Source of the DNA: Onchocerca volvulus
Taxonomy: Eukaryota; Nematoda; Chromadorea; Rhabditida; Onchocercidae
Length of the DNA: 64,000 nucleotides
Assembly (NCBI GenBank): GCA_000499405.2
Contig: HG738137.1
Span: forward strand, 12,460,121-12,524,120
Reading direction: 5' to 3'
Shown here: positions 1 through 13,245 of the stretch, piece after piece
Position numbering within the stretch: position 1 is the stretch's first letter
How the letters are laid out: the number at the start of each line of letters is the position of its first letter
Translations under genes and position numbers: made by a program
The notes under the pieces: model-generated
What the model was told of the DNA's origin: nothing
The model's database searches: none
Seen by the model: only the letters and a program-made list of their open reading frames with translations

Positions 1-240
1 TAAATAACTCGTTGTTGTTGATTATTTTAGAGTCTTAATCCTTGTTGCTGATTATTTATAATCTTTAATATTTAATCAATAAACATGTAATACATTTAAT
101 CAATAAATATATCTAATCATACATTTGATTCAATTTATACATTCAATCAATAAAAAATAGATTAAATGGTAATATAATCGGTCATTAGCGCAAACATATA
201 ATATGATTATAGATCAAGCATCATATAAACAGACACATAT

Positions 241-312
241 GTGCACGCACACGCACACGCACACGCATATGCACACATATTTAGACATACATAAATATAT
301 ATATATATATAT
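241..312. repeat. (CA)n/(CACG)n and (TA)n microsatellites
   Basis: A CA/CACGCA-rich run at about 241-280 is followed by an alternating TA run at about 294-312. Confidence 0.8.
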
Positions 313-975
313 AGATATACAGACAAAAATTACACAGTAAATAAGACAAATTTATAAGATAGCAATAAATTATCCGACCATTAGTGATATTATTATTATC
401 ATACCAAGTCATTCTAATTCCATCCTTTCCTCATCACGGAATATTTAAGACGAAGTGTGATTTAGGGTTATGAGAAAGTAATCTTTACAAACGCTCTATA
501 CTCCTCCCTATCATTTCCCCCTCTTGCTTACGTGCCAATCATAAAAGCCATTTCAAAATTTCATCAACGAAAAAAAAAAAGATTTCGAAAGCATTTTTCC
601 AATTTTATCCCACATGTACATCCTGCTACCTATATTTCTCGGGAATTATTACAATTTATCCCAAAGTCAGGAATTTATTTTCTCAACATTTATACACATA
701 TACACATACACGCATACACACATCCAAACTGTTTATAATGGATTCAAAAGGGCCTACTACACATCTCCCTAAACATATCTGCCAGCCAACCAACCAACCA
801 ATCAACAAATCAACTGGCCAAACAGTGGGCTGACGGGCGGAGACATACATTAATAGAGAAGCAGACAAACAGAGACATGCATAGATAGACGAAGAGATGG
901 CCGAATAAACAGATCGAAGAAAAGGTCGATAACCGGTTGTAGACAGTCAATGGTAGCACCATCCTTCTATGTTAC

Positions 976-1150
976 CTGAACAACGAATACGCACTCACAT
1001 ACATACATACACACATACACTCACATACACATACATTCACATACACGTATATGGATGTGCATGCGTGTATTCACTACATCATCTTTGCACACATGCATTA
1101 ATACGCATGCACATACATGCGCACATACTCATATATGCACGCACACATAC
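976..1150. repeat. CACATA/TACATA-rich degenerate microsatellite
   Basis: The plus strand repeats cacata, catacata and tgcacaca words. This makes short open frames rich in His, Thr and Tyr that are not credible proteins. Confidence 0.7.
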
Positions 1151-1254
1151 GTATACGAACTCCTGCACAAATCTATTCATAGGCAAATATGCCCATATAT
1201 GATGGACTCACATTCGTTCAAATACATCCAATACTTGAATAAGTATGCACATAC

Positions 1255-1418
1255 ATTCATATTTGCACGAACACATTGCATACGTGCATAAATTCAAAGA
1301 CATTCCATATATATACATATATTCGTATTTGCACGTACACACATTACATACGTGTAAAAATTCAGAGACATTCCAGACCATGCATATCTGCACGTACATA
1401 CACTTGCATACGTGTATA
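1255..1418. repeat. About 64-bp imperfect tandem repeat, 2.5 copies
   Basis: Copies start near 1255, 1321 and 1383. Each has an atttgcacg-like block, then acattacatacgtg-like sequence. The first two also share an attca(a/g)agacattcca block. The third copy is partial. Confidence 0.7.
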
Positions 1419-1989
1419 TCTATGAATAATAAACCAATAGAGAAATAGATATATGTAAGTGTTTGTACGTGAAAATATGAACGTATATGTCTACATATTT
1501 ACGCGTACGTTCATGTAATCACGTACGTACGTGCACGTATAACATCACTCATATGCAAATACACACGTATACACTTGAAAATATGTCTTGTGTATATCTA
1601 ACCACATACATAGAAAGTTCGACTAATGGCTTTAGTGCTGACGCATAAAGCAAGCAGCAATCGGCATTCTACACAACACACGATCGATTAGAAGAACTAT
1701 TCGATGGCGTGGCATTGCTGCTGGCATAGGATTGGAGAGAGGAAGGAATAGTGGTGGGAAGGACGGGGGAGAGGAATTCCGGGAGATATTTGAGAAGAAA
1801 AGAAGGGAGGAAGAATTTGACAAGTGGAAAGTTTCCCAATAATTTCACTTTCCAAAAATATTTTCCTATCCTAACAATGCAGGAAAAACTTAAAACTTTT
1901 CACATAAATAATAATTATTAAGCAAATAAGAAAGAAAAGAAGAAATATCGATTTGATGGATAATTGTAGCGTTATTTTATTTGCTAAAC

Positions 1990-2010
1990 GAAGAAGAAGA
2001 AGAAGAAGAA
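1990..2010. repeat. (GAA)n microsatellite
   Basis: Seven GAA/AGA triplets in a row, in purine-rich surroundings. Confidence 0.8.
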
Positions 2011-3780
2011 ATGATTGAAAGAGAAGAAAAAACTAACCGAATGAAATGTTTCTAGGAAAAAAGAATATTGGAAAAAATGAAAAAAACAAATATTTGAAAT
2101 AATTCATTTGTTTTGAATTTAAAAAGAAAAAAAGAAAAATTTAAAATTTACTAATATTCAAATTATCCGGAATTAGAAGGAAATCAGGAATGATTGATAT
2201 AAAAAATCAACAATATAATAATATTTGTAATAATTATAAGTAATGATTGGAATAAATTTTATAAAAAAAATGTCTAAATGAATATGAGATAATCATGAAA
2301 ATGATAATAATAATAATATGATTATAGTGATAATGATAATGATAACAATACTGATGAATATAACATGCAAATATAAACAGCACATCATAGTTCACAGCTA
2401 GCTTGACAAATTTATGATTTTTGATAAATGAATCATATGATAGTGATAACGGATAGAGATATTGATAACAATGATTATGATATATTATGATTATACACAA
2501 CACAAACAAACAAGTACTTTATCATCCTTTAATCAGTGATGCTTCCTTCTCTTAGTTAACAAGCACTTTATATACATTTATACATGTGTGTGTGTGTCGT
2601 GCTGCGTGCGATGTTATGCGTGCACATGTATGCATGCATGTGTTTCATAGCTTTAAATAAATCAATAATGATAAGAATGATAAGGATGATAAGTGTTATC
2701 ATGAATGATATAACGTATTATAGGCATATTAAAAATAGGCCTTCGAAGTTTATTTTACATTTATGGCAAACAATCTTATCATATCTTGCTTATCAACATA
2801 CTGAATGATCTATGTTGCATGCACAAATATACATACTTATGTATATACACAAATCGCAAAGTGATAAAATTGAATTTCGATATAAAGTTTTTTGAAAAGA
2901 ACAAAGATCAATAAATCAACCATCTGATATTAGTAAGTGATGGCAAGATTATCATTTATCACTGTCGTTATCATTGTTAGTTCGTAAACGTCAAAAATTA
3001 TCAAATAACTTAATTTATGAAATCTTACATCAGAAAAGAAATGTAATAAAATTTCAGAAATTTATCCATTTGCTATTACTCAGTAATGATAAAATTATTA
3101 TCATTTATCACTATCATTATCATTATTAATTTGTAGAAGTTCAAAATAATAATTTCATGAAATTTTACAGTATCAGAAAAAAATAAGTGTAAAAGTGAAA
3201 AATAGAAAAAAATATCATTTACAGAATAAATTTATACCAAATATTAATTGTCGTTAAGAGAAACAAGAAAAGAAACCGACCGCTTACCGTAAAACGGTCA
3301 TGAAAATGACATATTAAATGGAACGAGTGATGTCATTAAAATATGAAAAATCTAAAAAAGAAAAAAAGAAGAAGAAATTTAATTCAAAATAACAAATGGA
3401 TTTTAAAGAAAAAGAAATGAATGAATGATATTTTAAAATGAATTGTAAGAAATGAAACGATTTAAACAACAATTTCAGTAGCAAATTGATCAAATAGATT
3501 TATTTTAATTTTAATTTTTGCTGAGTATTAGTGAAATAGCAAACGATAGATGTAACAAAAACTGGGTTGAAATATCAAATTATTTTAAAGCTTTCATTTC
3601 ATTCATTCCTTTAAAATAGAAAATGAAAGAAAAGAAAAAAAAAGAAAAGGCAAATGTCGCAAAGAATTACTTTTATATTTGTTATTTCGACTTTTCAGAA
3701 TATCAATTCAGTCTCGAGAAATGTTAGCTTTTCTAAAAAAACATGCACAGAAAAACTTGTTTTCTCTTCCTTTTCTTCTT

Positions 3781-3998
3781 CCTTTTTTTTTTTTTTTTTT
3801 TACTTTTAAACTTTGATCAAAGATTATGCGAAAAAAAAAATACCGTTGAATTAATGAGATATTCAGATAGTTAAATATTTTGTTTACTGTAAAATGTTTT
3901 CCTTTTTTTTTTTTTTTTGTTTTAAACTTTGATCAAATATTATGCCGGAAAAAATATCATTGTATTGATAAAATGATTAAAATAATTGAATATTTAGA
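3781..3998. repeat. About 120-bp tandem duplication led by poly-T
   Basis: Copy 1 (3781-3882) and copy 2 (3901-3998) both begin with CC plus a long T tract. They then share 'ttaaactttgatcaa', 'attatg', an A-rich block and 'atattcaga/atatttaga'. The period is about 120 bp. Confidence 0.75.
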
Positions 3999-4212
3999 TT
4001 ATCATAGAAATATCATCATAATTTTGTTTTTTCCTTTTTTCTTTTGCATTTTTTTAAAATTAATTTATCAATTACTGACAAATAATAATTAATACAAATA
4101 TTATGTACCACTTCATTTATTTTACTTATTACTATTTTTAATAGTTATTTAATGAGAATTTTATTTAAATTATTTCAAAAAAGAAAAATATATTGTATCA
4201 AATTTCGTAAAA

Positions 4213-4389
4213 AAAAGAGAGAGAGAGAGAGAGAAAGAAAGAAAAATCTTGAATTTGTCAATCATTTAACAAAATTATCATTTGAGGGAGAGGAGAGGAG
4301 GGGAGAACAGGAAGAGAGAGAGAGAGAGAGAAAGAGAGAAAGAATGAGAAGAAAATCTTGATTTTGTCAATCATTTAACAAAATTATCA
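4213..4389. repeat. About 105-bp tandem duplication with (GA)n tracts
   Basis: Each copy has a GA-rich tract (about 4217-4235 and 4313-4343) followed by 'aaaatcttga(a/t)ttt' and 'gtcaatcatttaacaaaatt'. The second halves are nearly identical. Confidence 0.8.
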
Positions 4390-7300
4390 GTTTCGTATAG
4401 AAGGAAGTAAAAAAAAAAGAATGGAAAAAAAAGGAAAAAAAGAAAGAGAAAGAAATTGGGAAAAAGCGGATGATGTGAAACGATATGAGATGATAATGTG
4501 TATGTATGGTAAACAAATTAGTTGACAAAATAGATAATTATTGATGAAAAATGAGGAAAAGACCGAAGAAGGAGAGAATTTAATTTTAATTAGAAAATTA
4601 CTTAATAAATTTATTTTAATTTGTAAATTATCAAGTTTTAATTACAAAATTATTGTAAAGTTTTAGTTATAAGCAAGTTTTCTTTTCAATATATTGTCAT
4701 CAGGCATGACGAAAACAAGAGAGGAAGTTTGAAGAAAAAGGAAGTAGGGATGATGATGAGGGTTATGGATGAGAAAGGGAAGAGAATGAAAGGAAGAAAT
4801 CAGGAAGTTTCAAAGTGCGGGAAAAAAAGAAAGGTAAACAAGTATGAGAAAATGAAATGATTTGAAAAAAAAATTATGTCGAGGATAAAGTTTTTTTTTT
4901 TTTTTCAATAAAAAAATACAGAATTTTTTTTTTTCGCTTAACATTCCTGCTGCTCTCTTCTCTTTCTCGTCAAATAATTTGATCGATTCGATCGATTGAA
5001 TTGAATTGAATGAATTTGATCATTTGTTTTATATTATTTTTATATATTTGAAATAGGGATGAATGAATCAATCTGAATTTTGATCGACTCAATCGATTTA
5101 ATTTAGATAAATTTGATCATTTGTTACATAATTAATGATATTTAGATTTCAAAGAAGGCAAAAATAAATGTTAAAAATTATTTTTTGAAATAAAAGAATA
5201 TGAATATTATAAATGATAATTATAAAAATGATTAAATTGTTTCATTTATAAAGTTTGAAACAACAAATGAGACTGTGAAATTTTACGTGAAAACGTGATT
5301 TATGATGGTATAATTTTGAAAGTGCAAGAAGTAAAATGAACGTGATCATCAAATGATAAGAAGAAGGATGCTTATGAAACGGCGAAAATCAATACTGATA
5401 TGAAATTAGGTTGATCCGTGATTCTTGATTCTTGATGTGTCGAGAAATTTAAACATTCGTTTGTACAAATAATTCATTAATGATGATGGAAGGAAAAAAA
5501 TCAAGTAAAGATAAAAATTCACGAAATATAGAATTCTTCTTGAACTATTTCGGTATGAGGGATTTAAAACTAAGGGAAAAATGATCATATTTCTTCTTTA
5601 TTTATTAAACAAAAAATAAATTTTAATTGAAGAAAATAAAATAATAACTTCTATTCCTAACTATACTACATTTGATTGTACTGAATATGCCGAATATCAA
5701 ATTTAATACTTAATTATACTTAATATTTAGTATTATACTTAATATTTATGGACTGTACTTCATAATTGATTTTAAAACCTTATAAAGATGCAGTATGCGA
5801 TGAAATAACATTCGTTTTTTTCTTTTTTCTTTTTTTCTTTTTCAAATACTGCATGGAGAAAAATCAGATTTTGCTGCAAAAATTTGACGAAAATTGAATT
5901 CATATTAGAAAATATTTTTAATGAATCACAACAGCTTATAATGCCATAAAAATGTGAAAGTTTTTCAAATTACTCGAACAATTTTCTCCCATTTTCCTCT
6001 TTTTTATGCTGTATATACAATTATTTATTGATGTTGATGAAATTACTTATAATATGACAACTCCACTTCATTTATGATAATTATTTTTTCATGCGAAATT
6101 ATAACAGTATGAATTATTAAATCAAATTATCATTAAAAGGAATATTGGTTATGTTATGTTAAAAAAAAAAGAAAAAAAAATTAAACTATTTTCAAGTAGC
6201 TGAACATGGCCAGGCGTTGTCGTGGCAACGTATATAATAATAGTATGTAGTAAATAAAAATATAAATGTTCGTTTGCTCAAGATCTTAAATCTCCGAAAA
6301 AAAAAAAAAAACGAAATCTTAAATCTTAAATCTCGGAAAGTTCTGTTCTTACCGACTGCTTTGAAATTTTGACACAACGTTACATTCGAATACATACATG
6401 CTTTTATGTACTTTTTATAAACATGCATTGTTAAAGCTCAGCCTGGTTAAGTGGAAAATGTTTGAGAATTGGAGATTGCTTCCTCTTTCTATTGTGACTT
6501 GGCGAAATCAGCAATAGGTATTGGAAAAATCTTCTACGTCTTGTGTGACAGAGACGGACTCTGTTAAGGAAATTTTATTGATTGGTGGAGGAATAATTTT
6601 TCGTAACAAACAATTACCAGAGAATATCCAGTTAAATTGATTACTGGGTTATTCTTTCTTTTGTCGCTGGTAGAGAAGAATACTGCTCAAATGAATTATC
6701 GCATTGTTCCTACTGCTGATGTCATTTTGAATTCCGAACTGCTGCTATTGTTGTTTCGGTGTATGAACCCTGAACTTGAACTCCAGCTTCTAATCCTATT
6801 CTTTTAAATCTTTTCACAGCATCTCCCCTTCCCTGATCTCCAAAGTATCGCTTCATGATTGGTTGGCCTCACTTTGTTTATCTGTAAATTGGAGCGTTTT
6901 GGCGGTAAACATGTTTTTCTTTTTGGCGGCAAATATGTTTATCCTTTTGCCGGTAAACATGTTCATCTCTTTGGCAATAGACGTGATCAATAGATTCAGT
7001 CCGCTTACTTATTTTTATTTGCCTCAAGTGTAAGACAGAAAAAAAAAAAAAAAAAAAGATATATCTACAAAAAAAACACACATCTATTCGAATGTAACGT
7101 TATATTTCAAATCAATCGGCAAAGAACTTGCAACTTGCAACGTTGCGTCAAAAGTAACAAAGAATATTGACATTTTTATTTATATAGATTATTAAATTAA
7201 ACCATCATTAAAAGAATCATTATTTATATTCTATTAAATAAATTATTAAATTATGTACTGAATTAAATTATTATTAAAGATAGTTATTAATTACATTATT

Positions 7301-7769
7301 GACAATTTAATAATATTAAATAATTGACTTATTGTATTAAATACATAAGCAAATTATTAAATTAATGCATTGAATTAAATTATCATCACTATTGATACTA
7401 TTTTAAGTAAATTATGAAATTATTGTGTTTAATCGAATTACCATTAAAACAATTATTAATTACATTATACCAAATCATTTATTAGATTTTTTAACTTCAC
7501 ATATCAAATAATTAAATAAATAAATAGAATAATTAAAAAAAAGCAATAAAAAGAAATACGAAGAATTTTGGAATATATTGAATTGTAAAATTTTGTCGAT
7601 TAATTTTTCTCTTAATATTGAACAGAAACTTTGACAAAAGAAAAAAAATCATAAATAATTTTTTTTTTTGAACGAAAGAATTTTATGCATTCTTTTTCAA
7701 ACAATTATCTAAATAGCAGATAATTTTATTACAGGAATGATATGCATCAAATTTCTAGAGAATCAGAAA

Positions 7770-7791
7770 ATATATATATATATATATATAT
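7770..7791. repeat. (TA)n microsatellite
   Basis: About eleven uninterrupted TA units. Confidence 0.85.
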
Positions 7792-9407
7792 TCGACATTT
7801 TTTCCGGTAAATAACCAAAATTTATGGCTTCATATAACACGGAAATTTTTTAGAGAAATAAGGATGGAAAAATTTCTGATTATGTATCTGACTTTATTTT
7901 ACTTTTTACAACTACAATTGGTTTTATAGTTATTTAAAAATTAAATTCGAAATGGATTAAATATAGTGCGAATTTGTTTTCGGAAAAATAGAAGAAAAAA
8001 GACATGACGACGAAAATTTGAAGTTTACAATCTCAAATCAATAATTTACAAGAAATAATATAAGCATAATTTTTTTTTTGTAATTCAAATTTAAATTGTT
8101 CACATTTCAAATTATTCAACATTTATCTATTACAAATAGCTTAAATGTTCAAATATTACAGCAGAATTGATTTTATCAATTTGTGATATTTGTTAGTATA
8201 CAAAATAATTATGCTAAAAATAGATGCATAAACCGATTTTAATTTTTTTTTTCACATTTTTATTTCGCATCATTTCAATTAGCTTTAATACATTTATTAG
8301 TAAACATATGACAAACGGAATTGTAAAATTTTTGATCTAAATAATTTTGAAAGAATCCGGAAGCATTCATTTTAACGTGTAATATTAGTTTTATCGAATT
8401 GCACAAGAATTTTTTTTTTTTTTTTTTTTTTTGATATATTAGGCCAAAATTTCCTATTTTCGTGTTTGATATTTATCATATTTTTTGTTAAATCTTTTAA
8501 ATCTTTCAATCATTCGTTTTTTTTTTTTCAACTTTTTAAATATATCGAAGCATTAGGCTCGCAAGTTTTTGAAATTACCTAACCCATAATAATACAATAT
8601 TCATCAAACTTGTTTTATAAGTAAATTTTATAATAAAAAAGTTTCATATCTTTTAGTAATATTTTTTCCTTTCTTTATTATTATTGTATGATTAGAACAA
8701 CGAAAAACGCAAAAAAGAAAGAGACTTATTAAAATTTATGATTTGTCAAGTTAGATTCATTAATTGTTTGATTCTTAATCTGCTAAGTTGGATTCTTTAG
8801 GTTGCCAAGTTGGATTTTTTTTTTCTTGATTTGCCAAGTAAACTTTTCAATTTATTTAAATCCATTCTTATGTAAGAAAGGACTTTGGTGGCAAAAAATA
8901 AATTCAAATAGAAATGATCGAATTGAAATTGCTAATATATCAGAATGTAAAAAATGAAAAAATGATTAATTAATCAGGCTAAAGGAATGATGACTAATGC
9001 TTAGATGAAAATGAATGAAGATGGATGAGAGTATTATCAATCATTGAACATTTCATTATCAAATATCCTTATTTTAATTATTATCATATCATTATTATCT
9101 TTAAAATTATTATTACTATCGAAAATAATTACAATTAATCGCAAAAATGCAAATATTTGAAAAAAATATAAAATATAAACGAAAATAAATAAATGTAATG
9201 CAGGAATATGATATAAATAAAAATAATCAATTAAAAAGCAAAGATCATTCTTTTTTTCTTCTTATCATTATTATCATCAAATTATCATTTTTCAATTATT
9301 GTCATTACTATTATTGTTATTGTCATAAAATTATTGTCATTATTATTATTGTTATTATCATACTAATTAATCAATAATAAAACAAATAATCTTTTATTAT
9401 AGGTCTT

Positions 9408-9453
9408 AATTATTATTACTATTATTATTATTATTATTATTAATATTATTATT
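9408..9453. repeat. (ATT)n microsatellite
   Basis: A nearly uninterrupted ATT triplet run with one or two interruptions. Confidence 0.75.
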
Positions 9454-11700
9454 GCAATATATTATTTGTGGCATTAAAATTAAATTTTATTTCTTAAATT
9501 TGTTAATAAAAATGGATTAATATCAATTTAATTATTAATCTTGTGATAGCCAAATGGATTAAATTGATGAAAAGACGAAAAATTTTCCAGGTCATCCAAT
9601 TTACAACATGCTGAAATTTCTTGTTTCATTTCAATGAAATCCATTTAAACATTTTTCCGTTCATTCATCCATCTTCACCATCATTCTTCTTCTCCCCCGC
9701 TCATTCGCGGAATATCATAAAAGATTGTTGAAAAAATACTTTTCACAAAAGATTTTTTATTATCTTAATATCTTTTAAATTTCAAGGAATTATTTTATAG
9801 TTTATATCATGAATTTCTATTTTTTTTTTTTTTTATATAAATTGTAACCAGAGATATTCAATCTTGATATCAGTTATCGAAAATTGTATCAGAGATATCG
9901 TTGATCATTGATTATCGTAAATTGTAAATAGTTTTAAACAAAATGTCATATATTTATTTTAAATTTATAATTGAATTGAATGATTTATTCATTTTAAAAT
10001 TATAACTGAATTGAATTTGAATTTATTTTTGATCTGTTCATTTTTAATTTATAATTGAATTGAATTTGAATATATTTGACATACTGATTTTAAATTTATA
10101 ATCGAATAAATTGGTAATAATAATGTGATTTAATGAAATAAAATAATAATTGACAATTTATAATTTAATTTCTCATATTATATTTCATCATTCATTTTTT
10201 TTTCCTGCTTTTTTGTTGGGAGAGAAAGATTAGAAATATTCTGGTAATATACTAAGGGAAAAATAGTTGATGATGATTGATATGATCGAACGAACCGAAC
10301 GACTGTTAAATGATAACCATCTAGAAAGATTAGATGATTAAAGGTCAAATTTGGTACGACTGCGAATAAAATGAAAGGGAATATTTGCTAAAATATCGAA
10401 AAAATGATGGAAATATATTTTAAGATTAAAATAGAATAAATACAAATAATTCAATATTACTGCAAATAAGTTTTTTTTTTCTAAACTATAAAATATTTTC
10501 TTCTGTTATATTTTGCCAATTTCCTCTATTTGATAATTTTTGATTTTGCAATTTTCATTAGCAAAAACTATCCATAACTATGAAATTTTTGGTTAAACTT
10601 TTCTTATCTTTACTTTTTTCCTTTTTTTTTTTTTTTTCATTTGAAAGATTCAGTATTAAAACTTGACAAAGATAGATTTAATGAATATTTGCAAAATTTG
10701 AATTACATTATAATGATATCATTTTCTTTCATTTTCATTTGTATTTATTATTTATCATAATGCCAAGAAATGGAAGCAAAATTATTTGACCAAAGTTTAG
10801 AAAAATTCCATTTTTTTTTTTTTTGCAAACTTTATCAAAATGTATATGAATAAATAAAAATGGAAATAAAATAAAATGGATTCATATTTTCGATGAATTT
10901 TCTTATTCATTCAAATAAGTGAAGAAGAAAATTTTGAAACTAAACGTGTGAATCATTAAGGATGGAAAATTGAGATTAACTGATAGGTGATTAATTGAAA
11001 TTGGATAATTGATTAATTAATTTTTCAGCAAATGCAAAATAATTATTAAACTAGATGTACTATCCGCTAATTTTTAGATAGCAAAATAAGCATGAAAGTT
11101 TATATGATTAAATGAGTACTTGTAAATTCATATCTTTTTGATGATATATTTAAAAAAAATTATTTTTATCCACTAATTCAAATTTTTCAAAACAAAATTA
11201 CATATATATTTACAGTGTGGGAACAATTTGTGAGATTTAATATGCGAAGTGTAAAATTTAAATTTGAAAAAATATCCTTGAAAACTGCAAATTAAAGAGA
11301 AAAGAGAAAAAAAGAGAATTAAGCAATCAATATAATCTTGGGATACTAGTTTGAACAAGTATTTATAAAAATTAAATTTTCTAATTTTTTTAAAATTTTC
11401 ATTTAAAATTATGATTAATCCTATAATAAATTTGATTCTTTCTTTTGATAATTACTGAAAAAAAATGTATTAAATATGAAATTTAAAATTAAATTTTTAT
11501 GCTATAAATTTAGAAAAAAAGAAAATCGTATCATTTCTCTGAAAAACTTTTGTAATCGATTTCCGGAATGTATTTAATTCTAATTATACTTAAAATATTA
11601 ATTGTGAAAAATTGATTTTTGTTAAAGTAATGAAAAAAGTAATCGATTATAATGATAAAAATAATCATGCATATATCTTTGTCAGAGTAATAAAAAAGTA

Positions 11701-11747
11701 TGTATACGGTATTTTTCACCATATAACGATAAGAAATACCGTATACA
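11701..11747. repeat. Short perfect inverted repeat
   Basis: Fourteen-base arms tgtatacggtattt (11701-11714) and aaataccgtataca (11734-11747) are perfect reverse complements around a 19-nt loop. A third, partial copy of the accgta word lies at about 11765-11780. Confidence 0.75.
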
Positions 11748-12109
11748 TATTTTTCTGCTGTTGTACGGTAAAATACCGTATAAGATGAAAATGATCATGT
11801 TCATTTAAAATTATAGATGAAGTTTTTTTTTTTTTTGGAAAATTAACAAACAATGAAACATTTTGGAATTTATGATAATAATTGATCAATCAATGATTAA
11901 TTCTACTAAAATATAAATTAATCATAAGTTAGATTAATATCATTTGAATGATAAATGATAAATGTGAGCAAATAACAGTAAAGTTAAAATAAAAATTTTG
12001 CCGAAAAAAAAAATTTCTTATTTTTCAATTAGTCGTAAAGAAATATGACACTGCATGGGTTGACAAATAGATGACAATGATATGAAGTTTTTGTGATATA
12101 TCCATTTTA

Positions 12110-12213
12110 TGTATCTGTATGTTCGTGTATGTCGCGTGTATGTGTGTATGTGTATGTGTGTATGTGTATGTATGTATGTATATGTGTGTATGTGTATGTA
12201 TGTATGTGTGTGG
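12110..12213. repeat. (GTAT)n/(TG)n microsatellite
   Basis: About 100 bp of alternating gtatgt and tgtgta words. The reverse strand yields a Thr/His/Tyr-rich frame with no independent support. Confidence 0.8.
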
Positions 12214-12566
12214 TCCTAAAGGAAAATTTCGTATATTAAAGAAAAAAAAAAAAGAAAAGAAATAAAAGAAAATTTTGCTGTAGGGCATTTTTGGGGTAAA
12301 ATTTTTTTGCCAAAAAAAAAGCAAATAATCGGGACAAATAAAAATGATTAATTGATAAAGATAAGATATGGACAAGTTAAAATAGAATATATGATAGAAT
12401 AGGTAAAGAACGGAATAGTTAAATATAGATAGTTAAGTTTAGGGAAAGAAGTAAACATTGAAATAGTTAAATTTAGATGAAAAAGTGAACAATGAAATAT
12501 TTAAATTGAAAAATTAAATAATTCTCTTCCATTTCAAAATGATATTTATAGCAATTGACAGATCAC

Positions 12567-12823
12567 AGCAATGATAACAAAAAGTTTTATCGAATATTTC
12601 ATTACTTTTGACAGAAATGATGATAAAGAAAAACGGAAAAAACAAAAAATAAAACGAAAGAAAGTTGTTTTGTTGTTATCATTTTTGTGATGATAAATTA
12701 TCAACAATGTGATAACAAAAAAGTGCCATTTCATATTTTATCGCTTTTGACAAAAATGATAATTAAAAAAAAAACGAAAAAAAATAAGTGAAAAATGAAA
12801 CGAAAAAAAGTTGTCTTTCGAAA
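12567..12823. repeat. About 135-bp tandem duplication
   Basis: Both copies run from a gtgataacaaaaa-like block, through ttatcg and cttttgacaaaaatgat, to 'aaacgaaagaaagttgt' or 'aaacgaaaaaaagttgt'. Copies start near 12567 and 12705. Confidence 0.7.
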
Positions 12824-12929
12824 ATGTTAATTGTCAACGTTAATTGTCATCGCGACAAATTTCATTTGTGATGGAAAGAAAACTTTGAAAAAATTAGCGA
12901 AATATTGGCAAAAAGATAACTTTTGCAAT

Positions 12930-13245
12930 TGCAATGTATTCATTTGAAATGATTAACTTGAAATGATTATAAATGTAATAGAATGAAATAAGTATATTTT
13001 AAGAAAAGTTGAGAAATATTAAATGAGAAAATAGCTTTCAAAGATTAAATGTATTAAATACGATATGTTCATTTGAAATGATTAACTTGAAAATGATAAC
13101 GAACATATCAATAAATGATAATATTGAAAAAGGTCGGAGAAACATTAATGCAAAGATAGCTTTTAAAGACTAAAATGTATTGATCCGAAATGATTAACCT
13201 GAAATGATAACGAACATATCAGAAATGATAATATTTTGAAATAAA
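12930..13245. repeat. About 120-bp degenerate tandem repeat, three copies
   Basis: Three copies share 'catttgaaatgattaac', 'ttgaaa(a)tgata', a middle gagaaa block and 'agatagcttt(c/t)aaaga'. They start near 12936, 13064 and 13175. Confidence 0.7.

Noticed and set aside
12025..12375. 116-codon minus-strand frame
   Set aside because: Its length comes from a GTAT/TG microsatellite and poly-A tracts. The peptide is His/Thr/Tyr and Phe runs.
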